From: Stagnihabitans sp039932095
GTDB lineage: Bacteria; Pseudomonadota; Alphaproteobacteria; Rhodobacterales; Rhodobacteraceae
DNA length: 12,216 nt
Assembly (NCBI GenBank): GCA_039932095.1
Contig: JBDTQR010000140.1
Coordinates: 1 to 12,216, forward strand
Direction: 5' to 3'
The position numbers and the translations under genes are program-made. Numbering within the stretch: position 1 is the stretch's first letter; each line of letters opens with the position of its first letter. A model generated the notes under the pieces. The model was not told the origin of the DNA and made no database searches. It worked only from the letters and a program-made list of their open reading frames with translations. Below, one piece after another: positions 5,551-12,216 of the stretch.

Positions 5551-6552
5551 TTAGCGTTTCAGCGCGTGTGAACTGTATTGGATCAGCATCGCCACAATGA
5601 TGATGAGGCCGGTATAGACCTGCTGATGATATCCCGGGACACCGCCAAGGTTCATGATATTGCCGATGATGCCAATGATCATGGCACCAAGGAAGGTGTT
5701 GAAGATGCCGCCTCGTCCACCCATCAGGCTCGCGCCGCCAATCACAACCGCCGCGATAACGTCCAATTCCGCGCCAACGCCCACCTGTGCCGAGCCAACC
5801 GTCGTCCGCGACGCCGCGATGATTCCCGCAAGGGCGGCAAGGGAACCAGAGATCACATACACCGACAGAAGATACCACCCGACCCGAATACCGGATAGCC
5901 GCACCGCTTCCTGATTTGATCCGATGGCCTTCACCAGACGACCGAAACGCGTGTAGCTCAGAACCGTCGCAGCCACTGCAAAGATGCTGACCATCAGCAC
6001 GACAGGCCACGGAACGGACAAAGGCCCGATCTCAAGTGACCCCGCGCCAAAGGCGGCTATGGCGGCACCGCCATCCCCCAGCATGATCGGTTGCCCGTTC
6101 GACACGATCAGCGACAGGCCCCGTGCAATGGCCATCATGGCCAGAGAGATCACGAAGGGCGGCAGTTTGACAAAGGCCACGAAGAAGCCCGTAACAAGGC
6201 CGCAGGCCGCCCCCGCAGCGATCGTCAGTGTGATTGCACCGAATGTGCCAAACCCCATCTTCGCGATGAAAACCGCGACGAGGACGCTTCCAAGGGCGGC
6301 GATAGAGCCGACCGACAAATCGATCCCGCCCGTCAGGATGACGAACAGCATCCCGACCGCCATAATCCCCGTCCCGGCCGCCACCTGACGCAACACGTTG
6401 ACAATGTTGCGTTCCGTCAGGAACACGTCCGACCAGAAGCTGGCGACGATAGCCAGAACGATGAACATGCCGAAGGTGCCGAAACGCTGGAGAAAGCTGG
6501 CGACATTGAAGGGCGAGCGAGGTGGGGCCTTATCGGTGTCGGTTGCGGTCAT
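5551..6552 (-). CDS. ABC transporter permease, ribose/RbsC type
   Basis: This 333-residue, strongly hydrophobic inner-membrane protein belongs to the carbohydrate-uptake-2 (CUT2) permease family of RbsC, XylH and AraH. Family hallmarks are visible: 'ILTGGIDLSVGS' at about 72-83, 'GSNQEAVRLSGI' at 211-222 (the cytoplasmic loop that contacts the ATPase), and 'AAVVIGGASLMGGRG' at 267-281. Hydrophobic segments run from about residue 27 to 327, which fits the 8-10 helices usual in this family, with a short polar N-terminal tail. Its ATG overlaps the stop of the ATPase gene in ATGA (6549-6552), so the two are translationally coupled. It probably acts as a homodimer with the double ATPase and the periplasmic binding protein. 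Confidence 0.95.
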   Translation of the reverse strand: MTATDTDKAPPRSPFNVASFLQRFGTFGMFIVLAIVASFWSDVFLTERNIVNVLRQVAAGTGIMAVGMLFVILTGGIDLSVGSIAALGSVLVAVFIAKMGFGTFGAITLTIAAGAACGLVTGFFVAFVKLPPFVISLAMMAIARGLSLIVSNGQPIMLGDGGAAIAAFGAGSLEIGPLSVPWPVVLMVSIFAVAATVLSYTRFGRLVKAIGSNQEAVRLSGIRVGWYLLSVYVISGSLAALAGIIAASRTTVGSAQVGVGAELDVIAAVVIGGASLMGGRGGIFNTFLGAMIIGIIGNIMNLGGVPGYHQQVYTGLIIIVAMLIQYSSHALKR

Positions 6553-8060
6553 TGGTCGTCTCCCCCATGTTTATTGAGCTCTGCCTTGGTCATGGCCAAG
6601 GTCAGAAGCGCCTCTTCCCGATAATCTTCCGGCTTTAACTCGCCCCGCACTTCGCCCTCGCGCATCACCAGCACACGGTCGCACAGACCAAAAAGCTCCT
6701 GATGCTCGGACGAAATGACCAGAACGGCCTTGCCCGCCTCGGCCAATTGCGAAATCAGAGCGTAGATTTCCGCCTTGGCACCGACGTCGACACCGCGCGT
6801 TGGCTCGTCTAGCAAAATCACGTCGCCATCGACGTGAAACCATTTTGCCAGTACGACCTTCTGTTGGTTACCGCCCGACAGCGAGTTGACCGGAGCGTGA
6901 ATGCCAGCAGACTTCAGCTTCAGAGTCTTGCCCAACCGCGTGACGGTCTCAATCTCGTGCTTGCCCTTGATGAAACCAAAGGGTCCGACGACCTCGGACA
7001 TGCGCGCCATCGTGGTATTGACGCGGATTGATTCATTGATCGCGACTCCCTGCGCCTTTCGATCCTCCGGAACAAGGCCGATCCCATGACGCACTGCGTC
7101 GCGTGGGGACCGCATCCGCACCGGAATGCCGCGCACGGCGATTTCGCCCTGATCGGCGCGATCGGCACCGAAGATCAGGCGCGCAACCTCGGTCCGGCCC
7201 GAACCGACAAGGCCGCCAAGCCCGACCACCTCGCCACCCTTGATGCCAAAGCTGACGTTTCGCACGCGCCGACCTCGGCTCAGGTTCCGGACAGTCAGCA
7301 GATCATCCGCGCTGACCTTGTGGCCACGCGGCGGGAACATGGTTTCGATCGGGCGACCGACCATCATGCGGATAACATCGTCGATACTGGAGGCGGCGGG
7401 CGTCGTCGTCCCGACATACCGCCCGTCCTTCAAAACGGTCATCCGGTCTGACACGTTGAACACTTCTTCCAACCGGTGCGAGATGTAGACGATTCCCACA
7501 CCCTGATCGCGCAATTCACCAATGATCTGGTGAAGGCGTTCGGCATCCCGTGTCGGCAGCACCGAGGTAGGCTCGTCAAAGACCATCACCCGCGCTTCGT
7601 TGGACAGCGCCTTCGCGATCTCGACGACCTGCTGATGCGCAACGGTCAGGCTGCTGACAATGGTGGTCGGATCAATGTCAAACCCCATCCGGCTGATCAG
7701 ATCCGCAGCCCGCCGGTTCAGATCACCAAAGGAGATGAAGCCCGGCAACTTGCCCAGAAAAATGTTCTCGGCCACCGAAAGGTCTTGAGCCAGCGCCAGT
7801 TCCTGGTGAATGACGGCAATTCCCTGCGCCTGAGCCTGCCCGGGATCGCGGAAACTGTAGTCGCGGCCATCAATCCGGATACTGCCGGAGTTAGGCTGCG
7901 TAGACCCGCCAAGGATCTTCATCAGGGTCGACTTTCCGGCGCCGTTCTCGCCCAGCAAGGCATGAACCTCACCTGTCTTGACCTCGAAGCTGACATTCGA
8001 GAGGGCATGAACGCCACCGTAAGACTTCGAGATACCGGTCAGTTCGACAAGCGCAGACAT
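6549..8060 (-). CDS. Sugar ABC transporter ATPase, double-domain RbsA type
   Basis: The 503-residue cytoplasmic ATPase has two nucleotide-binding halves fused, as in RbsA, XylG and MglA. Half one has Walker A GENGAGKS (37-44), Walker B RVMVFDEP (157-164) and a degenerate signature near 'SLTVAHQQ' (137-144). Half two has a degraded Walker A 'GLVGSGRTE' with Arg289 in place of Lys, a full signature LSGGNQQ (394-400) and Walker B VILLDEP (414-420). This uneven pattern is normal for CUT2 ATPases. The open frame extends to 8123, but ATG 8058-8060 is preferred. A strong GGGAGGA precedes it, the ABC domain begins right after it, and the longer form would translate through the 8084-8112 hairpin. It sits between the binding-protein and permease genes in the usual order. 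Confidence 0.95.
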   Translation of the reverse strand: MSALVELTGISKSYGGVHALSNVSFEVKTGEVHALLGENGAGKSTLMKILGGSTQPNSGSIRIDGRDYSFRDPGQAQAQGIAVIHQELALAQDLSVAENIFLGKLPGFISFGDLNRRAADLISRMGFDIDPTTIVSSLTVAHQQVVEIAKALSNEARVMVFDEPTSVLPTRDAERLHQIIGELRDQGVGIVYISHRLEEVFNVSDRMTVLKDGRYVGTTTPAASSIDDVIRMMVGRPIETMFPPRGHKVSADDLLTVRNLSRGRRVRNVSFGIKGGEVVGLGGLVGSGRTEVARLIFGADRADQGEIAVRGIPVRMRSPRDAVRHGIGLVPEDRKAQGVAINESIRVNTTMARMSEVVGPFGFIKGKHEIETVTRLGKTLKLKSAGIHAPVNSLSGGNQQKVVLAKWFHVDGDVILLDEPTRGVDVGAKAEIYALISQLAEAGKAVLVISSEHQELFGLCDRVLVMREGEVRGELKPEDYREEALLTLAMTKAELNKHGGDDQ

Positions 8061-8083
8061 ATGGTGTCCTCCCAGACAGAAAA

Positions 8084-8112
8084 GAGCGACGGGATACATT
8101 GCCCCGTCGCTC
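8084..8112 (-). terminator. Intercistronic attenuator between binding-protein and ATPase genes
   Basis: Perfect 10-bp arms GAGCGACGGG (8084-8093) and CCCGTCGCTC (8103-8112) flank a 9-base loop. On the minus strand the stem is followed at once by TTTTCTGT, giving the form of an intrinsic terminator. It lies 20 bp past the binding-protein stop and 23 bp before the ATPase start. In many sugar ABC operons such a structure keeps the binding protein in excess by partial termination and by protecting the upstream message. That role is inferred here. Confidence 0.75.
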
Positions 8113-8132
8113 CTGTTGGCCACGGGTGGAGA

Positions 8133-9101
8133 TCAGAAAACCGCGTCGGCGCGATAGAACTCGTCGACATTGTCTTTGGTGATCACGGCCGGATCGGTGT
8201 AGGTCAACTTCGGATGGTCGGCAGCCAGCGTGCCAGCGGCGGCCTCAAGCCCGATCTTCACACAGGTGCGGCCCACGAGGTCGGGGTCGTTCAGACCGGT
8301 CGCCAGATAGGTGCCCGCCTTGATCGCCTCAAGCGCTTCCTTCTGCGCGTCGGCAGCAGCCAGAACCATGACGTCGGTCCGGCCGGCAGCTTCCAGCGCC
8401 TTCATGGCTCCCAGGACCATCGAGTCATTCTCGCCGATCACGGTGTTGACCTCGGGATGTGCGGTCAGGATGTCTTCCATGGCTTTCAGCCCGCCGCCGT
8501 CCGACCAGCCGCCCCAGCCTTGGGCGACGATCTCAAAGCTCACGCGGCCGTCATTGACCAGCTGGCCCTCGACAAGCCCCTTCATGACACCCAAACGGCG
8601 GGCCTGACCGACGACGTTGCCCTGATCACCTGACAGCAGGGCGATCTTCAGATCCTTGCCCTGCGACGCGCCGGCAAACCACTGACCGACGAGAAAGCCA
8701 TTCTGATCGTTCGACGACTGCACAAGGGTTACGAAATTGGCCGCGGGGTTAAGGCCCGAATCCATGATCACGACCTTGACGCCTGCCGCGGTGGCTGCGT
8801 TGACAGCCGGCACCAGACCTTCGGGATCGCGCGGGTTCACGACCAGGACGCTCACGCCTTTCGTGACCATGTCCTCGATATCGCCGATCTGCTTGTTCAT
8901 GTCGTTCTGCGCATCGGCGCTGAACACTTCGCAACCGGCCTTCTTCGCCTCGTCGACGACGGCGGCTTCCTGCGCAGCAAAGTAGGGGGCGCCGAGGGTG
9001 TACATCGAAACGCCGACCTTACAGTCAGCAGCATTAGCTACGCCCGCAACGCCGAACGATGCCGCGACGGCAATCGCAGCGATTGATATCTTTTTCATCA
9101 T
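8133..9101 (-). CDS. Periplasmic sugar/polyol-binding protein, RbsB type
   Basis: The 322-residue precursor has a clear signal peptide: MMKKIS, a hydrophobic core, then VANA with cleavage expected after residue 24. The mature protein starts ADCKVGVSMYTLGAPYF and has the type I periplasmic-binding fold of CUT2 importers. Typical blocks are 'DIEDMVTKGVSVLVVNPRDPEGL' split around residues 74-96, 'VIMDSGLN' (111-118) and 'GENDSMVLGAMKAL' (223-236). It captures the ligand in the periplasm and passes it to the permease. Two ATGs in tandem (9099-9101 and 9096-9098) follow a strong GGGAGGA, and either could be used. It is the first gene of the transporter unit, directly after the 9102-9300 control region. 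Ligand identity cannot be read. The company of polyol dehydrogenases favours a polyol or pentose/tetrose-like compound. Confidence 0.94.
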   Translation of the reverse strand: MMKKISIAAIAVAASFGVAGVANAADCKVGVSMYTLGAPYFAAQEAAVVDEAKKAGCEVFSADAQNDMNKQIGDIEDMVTKGVSVLVVNPRDPEGLVPAVNAATAAGVKVVIMDSGLNPAANFVTLVQSSNDQNGFLVGQWFAGASQGKDLKIALLSGDQGNVVGQARRLGVMKGLVEGQLVNDGRVSFEIVAQGWGGWSDGGGLKAMEDILTAHPEVNTVIGENDSMVLGAMKALEAAGRTDVMVLAAADAQKEALEAIKAGTYLATGLNDPDLVGRTCVKIGLEAAAGTLAADHPKLTYTDPAVITKDNVDEFYRADAVF

Positions 9102-9300
9102 CTATCCTCCCAGGATCTGCGTGAGAGCCACGCGACTCTATTTGGTAGTTTTCTTACATTTTGATGAAAAGTCAATCGTGCTTTACGCCATTAGGGCCGT
9201 ATCTGTGTAGTTTTTCACCAGTACTGGGCCGGACAACCGTGCCAAGGTATTTTTACTACGAATTTGCACTGCGATTCTTCAGGTTGAGGCAGCATTTCGG
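9102..9300 (-). promoter_or_regulatory. Control region of the transporter unit, with putative RpiR operators
   Basis: This is the largest gap in the catabolic locus, between the RpiR stop and the binding-protein start. It is richer in A/T than its surroundings. On the plus strand three similar elements occur: GTAGTTTTCTTAC (9145-9157), GTAGTTTTTCACC (9207-9219) and GTATTTTTACTAC (9247-9259). The first and third fit GTA-N7-TAC, and the middle one keeps the left half. On the minus strand TTGACT (positions 9170-9175) is a good -35 element, and the first GTA element covers the place where the -10 would lie. I infer a promoter for the importer genes repressed by the neighbouring regulator. No clear terminator for the upstream unit was found. 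Confidence 0.55.
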
Positions 9301-10179
9301 TCAGTTTTGGGGAGCGGAGCGCAGACGTGCCAGGCCGGCCTTCATCGCGGCGATTCGGCTATGGTGACGGTCGCCACGGCGCAGGCTAACTGCCGTCGAC
9401 AGGATATCGATCACCACAAGGTGCGACAGGCGCGAAACTGTCGGCGTGAAGAGGTCGGTATTCTCCAGCGTCTGGACAATCAGGGCCACATCGCAGACCA
9501 ACGCCAGCGGACTGTCGGCCTGGCCGGTGATGCCCAGAGTGCGCGCACCTCGCAAGCGGGCAGCTTCGATTGTGCGGATGATTTCATGCGTCTGGCCGGT
9601 GTTGGAAATGGCGACGGCCACATCGCCAGGGCCAAGCAATTCGGCTGTCATGTACATCTGATGCCCGTCAGCCGGAGCACCGCAAGGCACGCCGAACAGC
9701 GGAAACTTCTGCTGTGCATCCCGCGCAACGATCCCCGAGGCGACAAAGCCGAAAAACTCGATCCGGTTCGCACCGGCCAGCATGTCTACCGCAGCGGCAA
9801 CGCAAATATGATCCAGATGGCTTTGCGCCCAGTTCAGGTTTGACAGGTTGTAGTCGAAGATCTTGGTTATGATCGTGCTGAGATCATCATCGCCAGAGAT
9901 GGCAGTGTGCGAGGTGGTACGCGCAAAGGCCAGCGAACGTGCCAGTTTCACCCGCATGTCGCGGAACCCTTCGCAGCCGATTGCTGCGCAAAACCGGATC
10001 ACCGTTGGCTCGCTGACGTCGGCCGCCTTGGCGACCATGGCCAGCGTCATGTCGACCACCTCGCCTGGTCGGTCCAGCACGACCTCGGCGACCCGCTGGT
10101 CGGATTTGCGAAGATCGGGCTTCAGTCGCAAAATCCGCTCAAGAAGGTTGTCGCTCGTGCTCGAAGTCACGTGATCCAT
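9301..10179 (-). CDS. RpiR/MurR family transcriptional regulator
   Basis: The 292-residue regulator has the standard two-part plan. An N-terminal helix-turn-helix domain of the RpiR type covers about residues 10-85, with 'TLAMVAKAADVSEPTVIRFCAAIGCEGF' divided around 45-72. A C-terminal SIS sugar-phosphate-binding domain covers about 125-265, with the characteristic ISNTGQT at 191-197. Members bind sugar phosphates or related metabolites and control adjacent sugar genes, mostly as repressors. GAGGCGG precedes the ATG at 10177-10179, and the gene begins 18 bp after the hydrolase stop. Its place between the two halves of the locus and beside the 9102-9300 control region makes it the likely regulator of the importer. 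The SIS domain hints at a phosphorylated inducer, although no kinase gene is visible in the window. Confidence 0.93.
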   Translation of the reverse strand: MDHVTSSTSDNLLERILRLKPDLRKSDQRVAEVVLDRPGEVVDMTLAMVAKAADVSEPTVIRFCAAIGCEGFRDMRVKLARSLAFARTTSHTAISGDDDLSTIITKIFDYNLSNLNWAQSHLDHICVAAAVDMLAGANRIEFFGFVASGIVARDAQQKFPLFGVPCGAPADGHQMYMTAELLGPGDVAVAISNTGQTHEIIRTIEAARLRGARTLGITGQADSPLALVCDVALIVQTLENTDLFTPTVSRLSHLVVIDILSTAVSLRRGDRHHSRIAAMKAGLARLRSAPQN

Positions 10180-10197
10180 GTTGCCGCCTCACTTCAT

Positions 10198-11016
10198 TCA
10201 GATGACTTTCAAGGTCTCACCTGTCCTGGGGCGAAGAATGGTTGGCCGCCCCTTATGCCGTTCCATCTCGACGTCGATTTCCGCGGGATCAATTGTGTTG
10301 AACGCGAACATGCCGAAGTGGTGAGGAACAAGATACGGGATATTGTCTGAAAGGGAAACGGCTTCGGAAAGGGTGAAGTTGCCCGGAACACCCGCCGAAA
10401 GCCGCAGTTCGTCGCGACCATTCACCGGCAACAGCGCGATGTCGGGGCCAAAGCGCGCGATGGCATCAGACAGCCCGTCAAAGGGAATGCAGTCACCGGA
10501 GTGATAGATCCGCAGGCGCGGCCCCACGATGCCGTAGCCAAGGAACAGATGGCGGCCTGCTTCGTCGGTCTCTGCTACCTCATGCGCCGCCGCAAACACA
10601 TGGACCTGCACGCCCGGCAAAGGAGCAATTTCGTCCCCCGCGTCAACCGGCACCAGAACCGCCCCCGCTCCAATTCTTTCGCGAGCCACGGCCAGCTTTG
10701 CAGCAGGCACCACGAACGGCAGCCCCGGAAAGCGCGCAGCCAGCGGGGCCAGGGTTTCGGGGTCCATATGGTCGGTGTGGGCGTGGGTGATCAGAACAAT
10801 GTCAGGACGAGGTAGAGCCTCAATCTCTACGGGCGGCGGCATCATCCGCCTGTGATCATTCGGTTTGCCCACATATTTCCGGGCAAGGCTGTCTGACAGA
10901 TAGGGGTCGATCACGATGCGATGCGCCCCGGTCTCGATCCAGAACCCGGCCTGTCCCAGCCAGTAAAGGCCTGCCTCCCCCGCAACGGGAAAGCCTGCCA
11001 CCCGCTCAATACGCAT
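10198..11016 (-). CDS. Metallo-beta-lactamase fold hydrolase, UlaG-like (possible lactonase)
   Basis: This 272-residue cytoplasmic protein has the metal site HxHxDH as HAHTDH at 78-83. Further likely ligands are His145, Asp175 (HSGD) and His232 or His233 (VPHHFG). The opening 'LYWLGQAGF...IDPYLSDS' is typical of the UlaG-related branch, whose founding member opens the lactone ring of L-ascorbate-6-phosphate. Many members have no known substrate. No signal peptide is visible. Its start overlaps the hydroxyacid dehydrogenase stop by 11 bp and has no ribosome binding site of its own, so it is translated by coupling. In an operon with polyol and hydroxyacid dehydrogenases, hydrolysis of a sugar lactone is the most sensible role, but this is inference. 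Confidence 0.88.
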   Translation of the reverse strand: MRIERVAGFPVAGEAGLYWLGQAGFWIETGAHRIVIDPYLSDSLARKYVGKPNDHRRMMPPPVEIEALPRPDIVLITHAHTDHMDPETLAPLAARFPGLPFVVPAAKLAVARERIGAGAVLVPVDAGDEIAPLPGVQVHVFAAAHEVAETDEAGRHLFLGYGIVGPRLRIYHSGDCIPFDGLSDAIARFGPDIALLPVNGRDELRLSAGVPGNFTLSEAVSLSDNIPYLVPHHFGMFAFNTIDPAEIDVEMERHKGRPTILRPRTGETLKVI

Positions 11017-11944
11017 GAACGCGCAGCACGGACAGAAGGTTCTCGACGGCGCGGTCCGTTGTCCGGTCCACCGATTCCTCGGTAAATCCGCCGATGTGAC
11101 TGGTCAGGATCACGCGTGGATGTGCCAACAGAGGCGACGGCCATGGCGGCTCCGTTTCGAACACGTCCGTTGCGTAGACGCTGACATGGCCTGTGTTCAG
11201 CGCTTCCAGCATTGCATCCACATCCACCAGCCCTGCCCGTGCAGTGTTCACCACGACAGCCCCTTGCCCCAGCGTCGCCAAAGCCTCGGCCCCCAGAACC
11301 GGCTTCCCGTCAGCGGGCATCGGGGCATGCAGGCTGACCACATCGGCACCTGTCAACGCCGCAGCCAGATGGCTGCGCCGAAAGGCTGTATGCGTCACAC
11401 GGTCTTCGGGCGCAAAGGGATCAAAGCCGCGCACATGCGCGCCCAGAGCAAGGGCAAATTCGGCATAACCCGCGCCGATGGCCCCTAGCCCTACGACCGC
11501 AACTTCTGATCCGCATAGCTCGCGCCCGATCCGGCGTGGCCAACCCCCAACGGCGACGCCGTTGTGAGTTGTCACGATATCGCGCAGACCGGCCAATGTC
11601 AGCGCCAGCGCGAGTTCCGAGACGCCCCGCGCATTCGTGGCCTCAGCGCGCCTCACAGCAATCTGCCGTGCTTCGACTGCAGCCATCGGCAGATTATCTA
11701 CCCCAGTGCCGTTGCGTGAAATCACCCGCAACCTGTCGGCGGCGGCGATCACAGCCTCGCTGACCGGCTCAACCCCTGCCAGCCAGCCATCGCACCCGGA
11801 AACGGCGGCGATCAGGTCGGCTTCGCCGGGCATGGCGCCGGGTGTCGGGAAAACAAGGTCGAACCCCGCGTCAACAAGCGGCTGAAGGCCTCGGTGCCCG
11901 CCCTTTGACAGCGAGCGCGGAGTTATGAGGATACGTCCGTTCAT
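11006..11944 (-). CDS. D-2-hydroxyacid dehydrogenase (phosphoglycerate dehydrogenase-like)
   Basis: The 312-residue protein is a complete D-isomer-specific 2-hydroxyacid dehydrogenase. The substrate loop is RNGTGVDN (77-84), the NAD-binding motif is VGLGAIG (151-157), and the catalytic triad is Arg236 in NTARAGLVD, Glu265 in DVFETEP and His283 in TSHIGG. It is about the length of the short SerA/glyoxylate-reductase relatives and lacks the C-terminal regulatory ACT domain of E. coli SerA. It therefore more likely serves catabolism than serine synthesis. The ATG overlaps the stop of the upstream gene in ATGA (11941-11944). It overlaps the following hydrolase gene by 11 bp. It would interconvert a 2-keto acid and a D-2-hydroxy acid with NAD(P). 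The physiological substrate is unknown. Confidence 0.92.
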   Translation of the reverse strand: MNGRILITPRSLSKGGHRGLQPLVDAGFDLVFPTPGAMPGEADLIAAVSGCDGWLAGVEPVSEAVIAAADRLRVISRNGTGVDNLPMAAVEARQIAVRRAEATNARGVSELALALTLAGLRDIVTTHNGVAVGGWPRRIGRELCGSEVAVVGLGAIGAGYAEFALALGAHVRGFDPFAPEDRVTHTAFRRSHLAAALTGADVVSLHAPMPADGKPVLGAEALATLGQGAVVVNTARAGLVDVDAMLEALNTGHVSVYATDVFETEPPWPSPLLAHPRVILTSHIGGFTEESVDRTTDRAVENLLSVLRVHAY

Positions 11945-12216
11945 GCCCGCCCCGTCGCTTCGGCCGCGATGCGGCTGATGTCATCAAAGCGCGGGCCGGA
12001 AGCCGGGATATCCACGCCAAACACCTCCGCAATCACCTGTGTCCAGCCGTGGATGAAATAGGTCCAGCCATCTTCGACCTGAAGGTGCCGCGCATCTTTC
12101 TGTGCGTTGGCCTGATCAAGAAATACCAGATCACCGCGATAATTCAGTTCCCAGACGATGCCCTGATCGGGGAAACGACCGTCCCACGACAGCGGCGACC
12201 CCGGGGCATCCTTGCC
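11941..12216 (-). CDS. Shikimate dehydrogenase-like protein, C-terminal part only
   Basis: The last 91 residues of a gene enter from the right edge. The segment 'GIVWELNYRGDLVFLDQA' followed by 'EDGWTYFIHGWTQVIAEVFGVDIP' aligns in plan with the shikimate/quinate dehydrogenase C-terminus. In that family a (V/W)-D/E-x-x-Y block and a final helix of the form QGA-x-x-F-x-x-W-T-G occur. Here the helix is altered: HGWTQVIAEVF replaces the usual glutamine-containing form that helps bind shikimate. I take it as a divergent, AroE-like dehydrogenase recruited to carbohydrate catabolism rather than a housekeeping aroE. The catalytic Lys-Asp pair lies outside the window and cannot be checked. The stop TGA (11941-11943) overlaps the next start. 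Confidence 0.6.
   Translation of the reverse strand, partial: GKDAPGSPLSWDGRFPDQGIVWELNYRGDLVFLDQANAQKDARHLQVEDGWTYFIHGWTQVIAEVFGVDIPASGPRFDDISRIAAEATGRA

Noticed and set aside
8061..8123. Longer ATPase start at 8123
   Set aside because: It would translate through the terminator-like hairpin, and the ABC domain begins directly after the internal ATG at 8058-8060, which has a strong GGGAGGA.
7476..8633. 385-codon plus-strand open frame opposite the ATPase and binding-protein genes
   Set aside because: It is antisense to two well-recognised genes, has no family features, and is explained by the strong third-position GC bias of the real genes.
9228..9247. Possible sigma-54 promoter on the minus strand (TGGCACG element)
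   Set aside because: The -24-like TGGCACG is present, but the -12 TTGC at the required spacing is absent; the GG to GC distance does not fit.
1..12216. CRISPR array, tRNA, rRNA or complete insertion sequence
   Set aside because: No regularly spaced repeats, no cloverleaf-like segment and no transposase sequence were seen on either strand by eye.

Overview
The window looks like an alphaproteobacterial accessory region, most likely from the Rhodobacterales. I infer this from the high GC content, the codon use, the style of the single-stranded DNA-binding protein, a remnant of an H-NS family gene, and a short-chain dehydrogenase close in sequence to the Rhodobacter galactitol dehydrogenase type. 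No taxonomic marker such as an rRNA gene is present. It divides into two parts with different character.

Left part (about 1-2830), mobile or plasmid-like DNA with few genes. It holds the 5' end of an accessory-type ssb gene running off the left edge (minus strand), a decayed H-NS family nucleoid-protein pseudogene (plus), an intact class II Fic AMP-transferase gene (plus) with overlapping inverted repeats in its promoter region, and an unrecognised 54-residue predicted membrane or exported protein (minus). The ribosome binding site of that small gene lies in a hairpin. Long non-coding stretches separate these genes.

Right part (2923-12216), a dense minus-strand carbohydrate catabolism locus of ten genes. 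In transcription order they are: a shikimate-dehydrogenase-like gene (cut by the right edge), a D-2-hydroxyacid dehydrogenase, an UlaG-like metallo-beta-lactamase-fold hydrolase, an RpiR-family regulator, then a 199-bp control region, followed by a ribose-type ABC importer (binding protein, double ATPase, permease), a GatDH-like polyol dehydrogenase, a glycerol-dehydrogenase-like metal-dependent dehydrogenase, and a second short-chain dehydrogenase. Most neighbours overlap or are less than 30 bp apart, so there are probably two consecutive transcription units divided at 9102-9300.

The likely working model is inference. The periplasmic protein captures a polyol or sugar and the ATPase/permease imports it. 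The three dehydrogenases oxidise it, the lactonase-like hydrolase opens a lactone, and the upstream dehydrogenases process the acid or keto product. RpiR senses an intermediate and controls the 9102-9300 promoter. No sugar kinase or aldolase lies in the window, so either the route is oxidative and non-phosphorylating or those genes lie beyond the right edge. A perfect 10-bp hairpin followed by a T-run between the binding-protein and ATPase genes probably sets their relative expression.
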